A DNA stretch of 64,000 nt from Rhizobium sp. ICMP 5592 (GCF_009498525.1 NZ_QSNT01000002.1:1-64000); one strand, 5' to 3'; shown: positions 18,033 to 26,804, counted from the first letter of the stretch. Numbers and translations are program-made. Notes: generated by a model from the sequence alone, not told the origin.

Positions 18033-19349
18033 ATGAGGAATTTGAAGGCCGGTCTTGCCGCCGGCATATTGGCATTGCTTGCGAGTTCCGCGGCTTTTGC
18101 CGCCGACCTGCCCGGCAAGTTCCCGGGCGTGACGATCGATGCCAAGCTGATCGGCGGCCAGCAATATGAGCCGCTCTATGCGCGCATTACCGAGTGGGAG
18201 AAGGAGACCGGCGCCAAGGTCAACATCCTCTCCAAGAAGAACCATTTCGAGCTGGACAAGGAAATCAAGTCGGACATGGCGTCGGGCGATATCTCCTGGT
18301 GCGTCGGTTCCAACCACTCGTCCTTTGCGCCGCAATATCCCGACCTTTACACCGATCTCGGCAAGCTGCTGCCGAAGGAAGAGATCGCCCAGTTCGTCGA
18401 TTCGACGATCGGGGCATCCACCATCGACGGCCGGCTGATCATGCTGCCGCGCGCGCAGTTCGACGTTTCGGCGCTCTACTACCAGAAGAGCCTCTATAGC
18501 GACGAAGCCAAGAAGACGGCGTTCAAGGCCAAGTATGGCTACGATCTGGCGCCGCCGAAGACCTGGAAGGAAGTGTCGGACCAGGCGATCTTCTTTGCCA
18601 ATCCGCCGAACTTCTTCGGTACGCAGTTCCCCGGCAAGGAAGAGGCGATCAACGGTCGCTTCTTTGAAATGCTGGTCGCGGAAGGCGGCGAATATCTCGA
18701 CAAGGACGGCAAGCCAGCCTTCAATTCCGAAGCCGGCGTGCGTGCGCTCGACTGGTTCGTTAACATGTACAAGGCGAAGGCCGTTCCGGCCGGCACGACC
18801 AACTATCTCTGGGACGACCTCGGTGCCGGCTTTGCCTCGGGTACCGTCGCGCTCGACCTCGACTGGCCGGGCTGGGCCACCTATTTCAACGATCCGAAAT
18901 CCTCCAAGGTTGCCGGCAATGTCGGCGTCGTCGTGCAGCCCGTCGGCTCGTCCGGCAAGCACACCGGCTGGTCCGGCCATCACGGTTTCTCGGTGACCGA
19001 AGCCTGCAAGAACAAGGATGCCGCCGCCTCGCTCGTCTGGTTCCTGACCAACGACGATTCGCAGAAGCTCGAAGCCGCCAACGGCACGCTGCCGACCCGC
19101 AAGGCAGTCTGGGAGTGGGATATCCAGCAGGCTGCGTCCGACCCCTACAAGAAGGAAGTGCTGAGCACCTTCCAGGAATCGATGAAATACGCCTTCCCGG
19201 TTCCGCGCACGCCGCAATGGATCGAGATTTCCAATGTCGTCTATCCTGAGCTTCAGGCCGCTATCCTCGGCGACAAGACCTCCAAGGAAGCGCTCGACAC
19301 CGCCGCGCAGAAAGCCACCGACGTTCTGAAGGACGCCGGTTCGCTCTGA
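18033..19349 (+). CDS. Sugar ABC transporter periplasmic substrate-binding protein (family 1)
   Basis: 438-residue solute-binding protein of the CUT1/MalE class. A Sec signal peptide is visible at residues 1-23 (positive MRNLK, hydrophobic core, cleavage near AFA-A). The mature protein has the expected two-lobe pattern, with W/Y-rich segments such as WKEVSDQAIFFA and DLDWPGWATYF lining a sugar site. GGGAGGA precedes the ATG. It opens the rightward operon with two permeases and an ATPase. The ligand is unknown; downstream enzymes suggest a deoxysugar or sugar acid. Confidence 0.88.
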   Translation: MRNLKAGLAAGILALLASSAAFAADLPGKFPGVTIDAKLIGGQQYEPLYARITEWEKETGAKVNILSKKNHFELDKEIKSDMASGDISWCVGSNHSSFAPQYPDLYTDLGKLLPKEEIAQFVDSTIGASTIDGRLIMLPRAQFDVSALYYQKSLYSDEAKKTAFKAKYGYDLAPPKTWKEVSDQAIFFANPPNFFGTQFPGKEEAINGRFFEMLVAEGGEYLDKDGKPAFNSEAGVRALDWFVNMYKAKAVPAGTTNYLWDDLGAGFASGTVALDLDWPGWATYFNDPKSSKVAGNVGVVVQPVGSSGKHTGWSGHHGFSVTEACKNKDAAASLVWFLTNDDSQKLEAANGTLPTRKAVWEWDIQQAASDPYKKEVLSTFQESMKYAFPVPRTPQWIEISNVVYPELQAAILGDKTSKEALDTAAQKATDVLKDAGSL

Positions 19350-19423
19350 TCGATGCAATCACGTCCCGCGCCCGGAAACGGGTGCGGGAAGCCTTTGAAA
19401 AATGCTTACGACCTGCGCCTTTA

Positions 19424-19468
19424 GGGGCCGGTCTGTCCGGCCGGATGTGCCTCCGGCCTCTCGGCCCC
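19424..19468 (+). other. Large stem-loop between the binding-protein and permease genes
   Basis: Nested inverted repeats: outer GGGGCCG/CGGCCCC (19424-19430, 19462-19468) and inner GGCCGGA/TCCGGCC (19439-19445, 19452-19458). There is no T run. Hairpins here commonly protect the 3' end of binding-protein mRNA and lower expression of the permease genes; that role is inferred. Confidence 0.6.
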
Positions 19469-19520
19469 ATGCAATCGCATTCCACGCAGTCCGGGCCACG
19501 CTGCTGAGGAATGCCGACAG

Positions 19521-20423
19521 GTGCAAACCATGTTCAAGAAAATATCCCCACCGGTCCTGCTGCTTCTTCCAGCGATCATCGTGCTTGTGGCGGTGGTGCT
19601 GTTTCCGCTGCTTCTGTCCTTCTATTCCAGCTTCACGCCGTTTCGTCTGACGCGGCCGTCGACGCTCTTCACCTTCATCGGTCTGCGCAATTACATCCGT
19701 ATTCTGACCGATCCCGTTTTCCTGGCGGCGTTCGTGCGAACCGTCGTGCTTTTGACCATCGCGCTCAATCTGGAAATGCTGCTTGGTCTCGGCCTGGCGC
19801 TGCTGGTCAACAAGGCGACCCACGGCAAGCGCATCCTGCGCACGCTGATGATGTTCCCGATGATGTTTTCGCCGGTGCTTGTCGGCTTCCAGTTCAAATT
19901 CATGTTCAACGACAATGTCGGCATCATCAACAATGCCCTGCAATCCCTGGGTATCACCAGCAATGCCATTCCGTGGCTGATCGATGGCAATCTGGCGCTG
20001 TTTTCGATCATCGTTGCGGAAGTTTGGTCGTCGACCGCTGTCTTCGCTATCCTCATTCTCGCAGGCCTTTTCGCCATGCCGCAGGAGCCGGTGGAGGCTG
20101 CGAAAGTCGATGGCTGCACGGGCTGGCAGACCTTCCGCTACGTCACCTGGCCATTCCTGATGCCCTTTGCCTTCATCGCCATGACTATCCGTTCGCTCGA
20201 CGTCGCCCGCGCCTATGACATCGTCAAGATCATGACCGATGGCGGCCCGGCCCGGCGCACGGAGCTGATCTGGACGCTGGTCGGGCGCACGGCCTATGCC
20301 GACGCGCAAATGGGCCTCGCCAACGCCATGGCCTATGTCTCGATCATCCTGTCGATCGCCTTCACAGTGTATTTTTTCCGTAAGCTGGCGCTTGCCCGCA
20401 CCCAGATCGGAGCGGAGTGGTAA
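19521..20423 (+). CDS. Sugar ABC transporter permease (MalF/UgpA type)
   Basis: 300-residue permease with six predicted transmembrane helices. The first is VLLLLPAIIVLVAVVLFPLL. The ABC-contact EAA loop is EPVEAAKVDGCTGWQTF near residue 195. The start is a GTG at 19521 with GAGGA upstream, or the ATG at 19530. It follows the binding protein after a hairpin and overlaps the next permease by a few bases. It forms the channel with the second permease. Confidence 0.88.
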   Translation: MQTMFKKISPPVLLLLPAIIVLVAVVLFPLLLSFYSSFTPFRLTRPSTLFTFIGLRNYIRILTDPVFLAAFVRTVVLLTIALNLEMLLGLGLALLVNKATHGKRILRTLMMFPMMFSPVLVGFQFKFMFNDNVGIINNALQSLGITSNAIPWLIDGNLALFSIIVAEVWSSTAVFAILILAGLFAMPQEPVEAAKVDGCTGWQTFRYVTWPFLMPFAFIAMTIRSLDVARAYDIVKIMTDGGPARRTELIWTLVGRTAYADAQMGLANAMAYVSIILSIAFTVYFFRKLALARTQIGAEW

Positions 20424-20425
20424 TC

Positions 20426-21292
20426 ATGGATCGCAACGCCGAACAACGCCTGCGCCGCCGCATCGGAAAAGTCGCCTATCTCATCGGCCTTTTCATCGCG
20501 ATGCTCATCATCTGCCTGCCGGGCTTCTGGATCATCCTGAGCTCGCTGCGACCGACGGTCGAGATCATGGCGAAGCCGCCGGTCTGGATCCCGCAGGAAC
20601 TTTCGCTGGAAGCCTATCGCGCCATGTTCAGCGGCGCGGGGCAGGGCGGTATTCCCGTCTGGGACTATTTTCGCAATTCGCTGGTGATTTCCATCACCTC
20701 CACCGCCATCGCATTGATCATCGGCATGTCCGGTGGCTATGCCTTTGCCCGCTTCCGCTTCACCGGCAAGTCGATGGTGTTCCTCGGCCTGATGCTGACG
20801 CGCTCCGTGCCGGGTGTCGCGCTCTCGCTGCCGCTGTTCATGGTCTATGCGCGGCTCGGGATCATCGACACGCATTTCGGCCTGATCCTCACCTATGTTG
20901 CGCTCAACGTGCCCTTCACCATCTGGTTGATCGACGGCTTCTTCCGGCAGGTGCCGAAGGATCTGGCCGAGGCCGCGCAGATCGACGGCTGCACGCGCTG
21001 GCAGGCCTTCTGGCAGGTGGAGTTTCCGCTTGCCGGTCCCGGCATCGCATCCGCCGGCATCTTCGCCTTCCTCACCTGCTGGAACGAATATGCGCTGGCC
21101 TCGCAGCTGACGCGCTCGGTCAATTCCAAGACGCTGCCGGTCGGCCTGCTCGATTACACGGCCGAATTCACCATTGACTGGCGCGGCATGTGCGCGCTTG
21201 CCGTGGTGATGATCGTTCCGGCGCTCGCACTCACATTCATCATTCAGAAGCATCTGGTGTCGGGTCTGACATTCGGTGCGGTCAAAGGTTGA
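20426..21292 (+). CDS. Sugar ABC transporter permease (MalG/UgpE type)
   Basis: 288-residue second permease with six helices, EAA loop DLAEAAQIDGCTRWQAF, and C-terminal [10 protein letters not shown] as in MalG homologues. The ATG at 20426 is favoured, with GGAG about 10 nt upstream; a GTG at 20417 inside the previous gene is possible. It is tightly packed between the first permease and the ATPase, whose ATG lies 4 nt downstream of this stop. Confidence 0.88.
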   Translation: MDRNAEQRLRRRIGKVAYLIGLFIAMLIICLPGFWIILSSLRPTVEIMAKPPVWIPQELSLEAYRAMFSGAGQGGIPVWDYFRNSLVISITSTAIALIIGMSGGYAFARFRFTGKSMVFLGLMLTRSVPGVALSLPLFMVYARLGIIDTHFGLILTYVALNVPFTIWLIDGFFRQVPKDLAEAAQIDGCTRWQAFWQVEFPLAGPGIASAGIFAFLTCWNEYALASQLTRSVNSKTLPVGLLDYTAEFTIDWRGMCALAVVMIVPALALTFIIQKHLVSGLTFGAVKG

Positions 21293-21296
21293 TCCC

Positions 21297-22394
21297 ATGG
21301 CTCAGGTCTCGCTCAAAAAACTCGTCAAGCGCTACGGTGCCCTGGAAATCGTCCATGGAATCGATCTCGATATCAAGGACAAGGAGTTTATCGCTCTGGT
21401 CGGGCCGTCCGGCTGCGGCAAGTCGACGACGCTGCGGATGATCGCCGGCCTCGAGAATATCTCCGACGGCACGATCGAGATCGGCGATACCGTCGTCAAC
21501 GACCTGCCGCCGCGCGACCGCAACATCTCCATGGTATTCCAGTCCTATGCGCTCTATCCGCATATGACGGTGCGCGAGAACATGGGTTTCTCGCTGAAGA
21601 TCGCCAAGCAGCCGCAGACGGAGATCGACCAGCGGGTCAATGAAGCCGCCGCCATCCTCGGCCTGGAGACGCTGATGGATCGCCGCCCGGCACAGCTTTC
21701 CGGCGGCCAGCGGCAGCGCGTCGCCATGGGTCGCGCGATCGTCCGCCAGCCGGAAGTCTTCCTCTTCGACGAGCCGCTGTCAAACCTCGATGCCAAGCTC
21801 CGGACGCAGATGCGTACCGAGATCAAGAAGCTGCATGCCAAGGTGCAGTCGACGGTGATCTACGTCACCCACGATCAGGTGGAAGCGATGACGCTGGCTG
21901 ACCGCATCGTCATCATGCGCGACGGCTATATCGAGCAGGTCGGCACGCCGGATGAGGTATTCAAGAAGCCAGCCACCCGCTTCGTCGCCGGCTTCATCGG
22001 CTCGCCGCCGATGAATATTGAGGAGGCGCTGGTGTCTGCCGGCGCGCTGGTGTTCAAGAATGGTGACCGGCTGCCGCTGCCGGGCCAGTTCACGGATCGG
22101 GTCAAGGATGGCGACAAAGTCGCTTTCGGCCTGCGACCGGACGATATTTTTCCCACTGGCCATGGCTTGCATTCCGGTGTTGAAGCGGCGGTGCATGAGG
22201 TGACGCTGCCGGTCGCCATCACCGAGCCGCTTGGTAACGAAACGCTCGTCTTCGTCGAATTCGGCGGCCGCGAATGGGTGTCGCGGATGCTCAATCCGCG
22301 CGGCCTGAAAAGCGGCGAACAGCTGAAGATGAGCTTCGATCTCTCCCAGGCACATCTCTTCTCCATCGAAACCGGCAAGAGCCTGGCGATCTGA
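21297..22394 (+). CDS. Sugar ABC transporter ATP-binding protein (MalK/UgpC type)
   Basis: 365-residue CUT1 ATPase: Walker [10 protein letters not shown] (36-44), signature LSGGQRQR, Walker [13 protein letters not shown], switch histidine in [10 protein letters not shown], then a C-terminal regulatory OB-fold domain (about 240-365). It is roughly 65% similar by eye to the polyol ATPase at 332-1330 and carries the longer regulatory domain. It completes the importer whose other parts lie immediately upstream and leads into the enzyme genes of the same operon. Confidence 0.9.
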   Translation: MAQVSLKKLVKRYGALEIVHGIDLDIKDKEFIALVGPSGCGKSTTLRMIAGLENISDGTIEIGDTVVNDLPPRDRNISMVFQSYALYPHMTVRENMGFSLKIAKQPQTEIDQRVNEAAAILGLETLMDRRPAQLSGGQRQRVAMGRAIVRQPEVFLFDEPLSNLDAKLRTQMRTEIKKLHAKVQSTVIYVTHDQVEAMTLADRIVIMRDGYIEQVGTPDEVFKKPATRFVAGFIGSPPMNIEEALVSAGALVFKNGDRLPLPGQFTDRVKDGDKVAFGLRPDDIFPTGHGLHSGVEAAVHEVTLPVAITEPLGNETLVFVEFGGREWVSRMLNPRGLKSGEQLKMSFDLSQAHLFSIETGKSLAI

Positions 22395-22410
22395 GCGAGG
22401 AAGGCGAGAC

Positions 22411-23523
22411 ATGGCCCGCATCGAGAAAATTGAACTGCGCATGGTCGACCTGCCGCCGAAGGTGAAGCGGACGGATGCGATCCAGAGCTTCGTCAGCCAG
22501 GAAACGCCAATCGTCACCGTCACCGATTCTGATGGTGCGGTTGGTACTGGCTACAGCTACACGATCGGTACCGGCGGTTCGTCGGTGATGCGGCTGTTGT
22601 CCGATCATCTGGCGCCGCTCTTGATCGGCGAGGATGCCGATTGCATCGAGGCGATCTGGCACAAGATGGAATTCGCCACGCACGCGACGACCATCGGCGC
22701 GATCACGGCTCTGGCGCTTGCCGCCGTCGATACGGCGCTGTGGGATCTGCGCGCCAGGAAGCAGAACTTGCCGCTCTGGAAACTCGCAGGCGGTGCCAGG
22801 GGTCGTTGCCCGCTCTACACGACCGAGGGCGGCTGGCTGCACATCGAGAAGGAAGCGCTGGTCGAGGATGCTCTGCAGGCGAAGGCCAAGGGTTTTTCAG
22901 GTTCGAAGGTGAAGATCGGCAAGCCGCATGGCTCGGAGGATTATGATCGGCTCTCGGCCATGCGTCTGGCGCTTGGCGCTGGTTTCGAGATCATGACGGA
23001 CTGCAATCAGGGCTTTACCGTCGACGAGGCGATCCGCCGTGCTGCGCGGCTGAAGGAACTCGATCTCGCCTGGATCGAGGAGCCGCTGCCGGCCGACGAT
23101 CTCGATGGCCATATCCGCCTGACGCGCTCGACACCGACGCCGATTGCAGTCGGGGAATCCATCTATTCGATCCGGCATTTCCGCGAATATATGCAGAAGG
23201 GCGCCTGCTCGATCGTCCAGGTCGATGTTGCCCGCATCGGCGGCATCACGCCCTGGCTGAAGGTGGCGCATGCGGCGGAAGCTTTCGACATTCCTGTCTG
23301 CCCGCATTTCCTGATGGAGCTGCATGTCAGCCTCGTCTGCGCGGTCCCGAACGGAAGATATGTCGAATATATCCCGCAGCTCGACGATCTCACCACCAAG
23401 GGCATGGACATCGTTGACGGCAAGGCACTTGCGCCCTCCGAGCCCGGCATCGGCATTGCCTGGGATTGGGAGGCGGTGAAGGCGCGCTCGATCGGCGACT
23501 TCACCAGAGAGATTCACGGCTGA
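22411..23523 (+). CDS. Mandelate racemase/muconate-lactonizing family (enolase superfamily) sugar-acid dehydratase-like enzyme
   Basis: 370-residue enolase-superfamily enzyme with a capping domain (1-125) and TIM barrel. The complete mandelate-racemase active site is present: bases Lys166 and Lys168 (SKVKIG), metal ligands Asp197, Glu223 and Glu249, and the Asp272-His299 dyad. All are two residues beyond mandelate racemase numbering. Most such proteins in sugar operons dehydrate aldonates (fuconate, rhamnonate, gluconate) to 2-keto-3-deoxy acids. Specificity cannot be read directly. Mutarotase, lactonase-like and SDR neighbours point to a 6-deoxyhexonate. Confidence 0.87.
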   Translation: MARIEKIELRMVDLPPKVKRTDAIQSFVSQETPIVTVTDSDGAVGTGYSYTIGTGGSSVMRLLSDHLAPLLIGEDADCIEAIWHKMEFATHATTIGAITALALAAVDTALWDLRARKQNLPLWKLAGGARGRCPLYTTEGGWLHIEKEALVEDALQAKAKGFSGSKVKIGKPHGSEDYDRLSAMRLALGAGFEIMTDCNQGFTVDEAIRRAARLKELDLAWIEEPLPADDLDGHIRLTRSTPTPIAVGESIYSIRHFREYMQKGACSIVQVDVARIGGITPWLKVAHAAEAFDIPVCPHFLMELHVSLVCAVPNGRYVEYIPQLDDLTTKGMDIVDGKALAPSEPGIGIAWDWEAVKARSIGDFTREIHG

Positions 23524-23537
23524 GAGAGGACGCGGTC

Positions 23538-23867
23538 ATGCAGCGGATGGGGATGGTGATCGGCCTGGAGCCGGCTAAGGTTACGGAATACAAGGCGCTT
23601 CATGCGGCCGTCTGGCCCGAGATCCTGGCGCTGATCTCCGACTGCAACATCACCAACTATTCGATCTTCCTGAAGGAACCGGAAAACCTGCTCTTCGGCT
23701 ATTGGGAATATGTCGGCACAGATTTCGAGGCCGATATGGCCAAGATGGCGGCGAGCCCGAAGAACCAGGAATGGTGGTCTGTGTGCATCCCCTGCCAGAA
23801 GCCGTTCGAGACCCGCAAGCAGGGTGAGTGGTGGGCGATGATGGAGGAGGTGTTTCATCATGAGTGA
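23538..23867 (+). CDS. L-rhamnose mutarotase (RhaM) family protein
   Basis: 109 residues, alpha/beta-barrel dimer family (DUF718/RhaM), which interconverts anomers of L-rhamnose and, in some homologues, L-fucose. The catalytic histidine is His22 (KALHAAVWPEIL), the position known in E. coli RhaM. YSIF, LFGYWEY and the paired WW near residue 76 are family features. GAGAGGA lies 7 nt before the ATG. Its place between a dehydratase and a dehydrogenase is the main hint that the imported substrate is a free 6-deoxyhexose. No rhamnose isomerase or rhamnulose kinase is nearby, so a non-phosphorylating route is implied. Confidence 0.85.
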   Translation: MQRMGMVIGLEPAKVTEYKALHAAVWPEILALISDCNITNYSIFLKEPENLLFGYWEYVGTDFEADMAKMAASPKNQEWWSVCIPCQKPFETRKQGEWWAMMEEVFHHE

Positions 23868-23869
23868 GA

Positions 23870-24016
23870 TGATGGCTCTTACCTTCTCCCCAGCGGGGAG
23901 AAGGACGCGCGGAGCGCAGGTTGAGGGAGCGTTGCACCGTAAGGTTCCACGGAATATGCCGCGCCACCCTCTCATCCGACCCTTCGGGCCACCTTTTCCC
24001 CGAGGGGAGAAGTTAA
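23870..24016. repeat. RIME-like rhizobial intergenic mosaic repeat
   Basis: About 147 nt flanked by two hairpins: CCTTCTCCCC-agc-GGGGAGAAGG (23882-23904) and CTTTTCCCC-ga-GGGGAGAAG (about 23993-24012). The interior is GC-rich and non-coding. A similar element lies at 61.9-62.06 kb. The form matches the Rhizobium-specific intergenic mosaic elements. It sits inside an operon, so it may modulate distal expression. Confidence 0.7.
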
Positions 24017-24044
24017 GTTCGTGGCCGTCTGCGGAGCTGAATTC

Positions 24045-25118
24045 ATGACCTTCGATCCCCAATCCCTCCTTCAATGGTGGCCCAAGCCCAGTACCCCACG
24101 TCCCATCGTGATCTTCGGTGCCGGCAGTATCGTGGCTGATGCCCATTTGCCGGCTTACAAAAAGGGCGGCTTTCCGGTCGTGGGTCTTTACGATCCGAAT
24201 GCTGAAAAGGCGCAGGCCCTCGCGGATCAATGGGGCATCCGCGCCTTCACTACCGAGGCCGAGGCGCTGGCCGTCGAGGGGGCGATCTTCGATCTCGCGA
24301 CGCCACCGGCGGCGCATGCGCCAATCCTGGCGAAGTTGCCGCGCGGCTCCTTCGCACTGATCCAGAAACCGATGGGCAGCGATCTCGCCGGGGCGACGGA
24401 GATTCTGCAGATCTGCCGCGAGCGTGACATCAAGGCGGCAGTCAATTTCCAGCTGCGCTTCGCGCCGATGATGCTGGCGCTCCATGATGCGATCGACAAG
24501 GGCTATCTCGGCGAGGTCGTCGACGTCGATGCCTGGCTGGCACTGGCGACGCCCTGGGGGCTCTGGCCGTTCCTGAAAGGCCTACCACGTATCGAGATCG
24601 CCATGCACTCGATCCACTATCTCGATTTCATTCGCGGGCTGCTCGGCAATCCCGAGGGCGTGCATGCGAAGACCATCGGCCATCCGAACCATGAGATGGC
24701 GCAGACGCGGACCGCGGCGATCCTCGATTATGGCGACAGGGTGCGCTGCGTTCTCTCGGTCAACCACGACCATGATTTCGGCCGCAAGTTCCAGGCTTGC
24801 GAGTTCCGCATCTCGGCCACCAAGGGTGCGGCCTATATCAAGCTCGGCGTCAATCTCGACTATCCGCGTGGCGAGCCGGACGAGCTGTGGATTAAGCCCG
24901 ATGGCGGCAGTGACTGGGTCGAGGTGAAGCTCGAAGGCGCCTGGTTCCCCGATGCTTTTGTCAACCGCATGGCCAATCTGCAGCGTTTCGCATCGGGCGA
25001 GGACAAGGTGCTGGTCGGCTCCGTCGAGGATGCCTGGCAGACCATGGCGCTGGTCGAGGCCGCCTATCAATCGAGTGCCGCACCGGCGACGCCGATTGCC
25101 GAACTTCCGAAGGTGTGA
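24045..25118 (+). CDS. Gfo/Idh/MocA-family oxidoreductase
   Basis: 357-residue NAD(P)-dependent sugar dehydrogenase-like protein. The Rossmann motif is VIFGAGSIVADAHLP (about 24-38). The usual EKP catalytic motif reads QKPMG, keeping the lysine. The C-terminal alpha/beta domain has MHSIHYLD with the likely proton-transfer histidine. GGAG lies 9 nt before the ATG at 24045. In this operon it could oxidise the sugar at C1 to a lactone for the amidohydrolase, but other positions are possible. The glutamate-to-glutamine change in EKP is worth noting. Confidence 0.82.
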   Translation: MTFDPQSLLQWWPKPSTPRPIVIFGAGSIVADAHLPAYKKGGFPVVGLYDPNAEKAQALADQWGIRAFTTEAEALAVEGAIFDLATPPAAHAPILAKLPRGSFALIQKPMGSDLAGATEILQICRERDIKAAVNFQLRFAPMMLALHDAIDKGYLGEVVDVDAWLALATPWGLWPFLKGLPRIEIAMHSIHYLDFIRGLLGNPEGVHAKTIGHPNHEMAQTRTAAILDYGDRVRCVLSVNHDHDFGRKFQACEFRISATKGAAYIKLGVNLDYPRGEPDELWIKPDGGSDWVEVKLEGAWFPDAFVNRMANLQRFASGEDKVLVGSVEDAWQTMALVEAAYQSSAAPATPIAELPKV

Positions 25119-25121
25119 GTG

Positions 25122-25574
25122 ATGGCCGAACGGACGATCCATTTCGAAGACTATGAACTCGGCCATGTCAGGCTGACCACGGGACGGACGATTACCGAGA
25201 CCGACTTCGTCGTCCATGCCGGCCATACCGGCGATTTCTTTCCGCACCATATGGATGCGGAATTTGCCAAGACCCTGCCAGGCGGCCAGCGCATCGCGCA
25301 TGGCACGATGATCTTTGCGATTGGCGTCGGGCTGACGGCCTCGCTGATCAATCCCGTCGCCTTCTCCTATGGCTACGATCGGCTGCGCTTCATCCGCCCG
25401 GTGCATATCGGCGACACGATCCGTACGCGGGTGACGATTTCCGCCAAGGAGGACGATTCGAAGCGCCCGGCATCGGGTCGAGTGGTCGAGCGTTGCGAGG
25501 TGCTGAACCAGCGTGATGAGGTCGTGCTTGCTGCCGACCATATCCTGATCGTCGAACGCAAGGCGGCAGGCTGA
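25122..25574 (+). CDS. MaoC-fold hydratase/dehydratase with intact catalytic motif
   Basis: 150-residue single-hotdog MaoC protein. The hydratase motif is intact, GDFFPHHMD with Asp and His at the correct spacing, followed by RIAHGTMIF. Such enzymes add water to trans-2-enoyl-CoA or dehydrate beta-hydroxyacyl thioesters. It shares [13 protein letters not shown] with the degenerate paralogue at 15.6 kb on the opposite arm. It starts 3 nt after the oxidoreductase stop (ATG 25122 or GTG 25119), and its stop overlaps the next gene, so expression is coupled. Confidence 0.85.
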   Translation: MAERTIHFEDYELGHVRLTTGRTITETDFVVHAGHTGDFFPHHMDAEFAKTLPGGQRIAHGTMIFAIGVGLTASLINPVAFSYGYDRLRFIRPVHIGDTIRTRVTISAKEDDSKRPASGRVVERCEVLNQRDEVVLAADHILIVERKAAG

Positions 25575-26704
25575 TGGTGAAGCTTAAGGGAATGACCTGG
25601 TCGCATCCACGCGGCTACGATCCGATGATAGCCTGCTCGAAGCTCTGGCTGGAAAAGACCGGTGTGGAGATCGTCTGGGAAAAGCGGTCGCTGCAGGATT
25701 TCGAGACCTTTCCGGTCGAAGAGCTTGCCGCCGCCTATGACCTGATCGTCATCGACCATCCGCATGTCGGCCAGATCACCCGCGAGAATTGCCTGCTGCC
25801 GCTCGACGATGCCGAGCATGCCGAGGAACTTGCCGTCATTGCCGCCGGTACGGTCGGCCGGTCCTATCCGAGCTATCATTGGCAGGGGCGGCAATGGGCA
25901 TTCCCGATCGACGCGGCAACGCAAGTGCAGGCTTACCGACCGGATCGGCTAAGCGGGCCGATTACCGATCTCGCCGAAATCGTCGGGCTGGCCGCGAAGG
26001 GTCGGGCGATCCTGCCGATGCGCTCACCGCATGTGCTGATGACCTTCTTCACGCTGGCCGCTCATCTCGGCACGCCCTGTGGCATCGAAGGGCCGGAGTT
26101 CATTACCGGGGCTGATGGCGAAATCGTGCTCGACTGGATGGCACGGATCGTCGGTGGCATGGATATCAGCTGCTACGACATGGACCCCATCGCCGTTTTC
26201 GATCTGATGGGCGAGATGGATAGCCCCTATGACGTTACGCCCTTCATCTACGGCTATGTCAGCTATTCCTTCGCCGGATTCCGACCAACGCGCATTGCCT
26301 TTGCCGATATGCCTGTGATCGACGGTCGTGCACCGAACGGATCGGCGCTCGGCGGTACGGGCATTGCCGTTTCGGCCGCGACGCGGGCTCCGGAGGAGGC
26401 CAAAGCTTTTGCGCGCTGGATCGCCGGCGGGCCGGTGCAGGCGACAACCTATGCCGCGAGCAACGGCCAAGCGGGCCATTCGCATGCCTGGGTCAGCGAT
26501 GCTGTCAACGCGCCGGCGCTCGATTTCTACCGCAATACGCGGGCCACGCTGGAGGGTTCCTACGTGCGGCCGCGTCATGATGGCTACATGGCGTTTCAAA
26601 GTGAGGCTTCGGAGATGATTACCCATGGACTGCGCACCGCCGAGCGGCATACAGTCCTTATCGACAAACTCAACCGGCGCTTCGCGCAATCGTTTGAAGG
26701 CTAG
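25574..26704 (+). CDS. Solute-binding-protein-like protein without signal peptide
   Basis: 376 residues that resemble family 1 sugar-binding proteins: MTWSHPRGYDPMIACSKLWL, then a TGVEIVWEKRSLQDF strand, YDLIVIDHPHVG, and a C-terminal RAPEEAKAFARWI segment. No signal peptide, lipobox or transmembrane segment is present. The N-terminus [11 protein letters not shown] runs straight into the first beta-strand. The start overlaps the MaoC stop, so translation is coupled to a cytoplasmic enzyme. It is therefore likely cytoplasmic and not the importer's receptor, which is at 18.0 kb. A ligand-sensing or substrate-carrier role is conceivable; nothing is established. Confidence 0.75.
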   Translation: MVKLKGMTWSHPRGYDPMIACSKLWLEKTGVEIVWEKRSLQDFETFPVEELAAAYDLIVIDHPHVGQITRENCLLPLDDAEHAEELAVIAAGTVGRSYPSYHWQGRQWAFPIDAATQVQAYRPDRLSGPITDLAEIVGLAAKGRAILPMRSPHVLMTFFTLAAHLGTPCGIEGPEFITGADGEIVLDWMARIVGGMDISCYDMDPIAVFDLMGEMDSPYDVTPFIYGYVSYSFAGFRPTRIAFADMPVIDGRAPNGSALGGTGIAVSAATRAPEEAKAFARWIAGGPVQATTYAASNGQAGHSHAWVSDAVNAPALDFYRNTRATLEGSYVRPRHDGYMAFQSEASEMITHGLRTAERHTVLIDKLNRRFAQSFEG

Positions 26705-26710
26705 AGTGAA

Positions 26711-26732
26711 ACGGCTCTAGCCGTCTGTTTTT
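26711..26732 (+). terminator. Possible weak terminator/attenuator before the SDR gene
   Basis: Hairpin ACGGC-tcta-GCCGT followed by a CTG and a T5 run (26728-26732), 7 nt after the preceding stop. It could reduce readthrough into the SDR gene. Confidence 0.45.
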
Positions 26733-26804
26733 GCTTGTTCTTATCCGGAGATGGCCGCGGGCCTCTTCAGATCGGAAACAAGCCATGGAGGAAGGATCAG
26801 GATT

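Noticed and set aside
23538-23867. Assigning the locus outright to L-rhamnose catabolism because of the RhaM-family protein
   Set aside because: No rhamnose isomerase, kinase or aldolase is present, and RhaM homologues also act on L-fucose; the sugar is left open.
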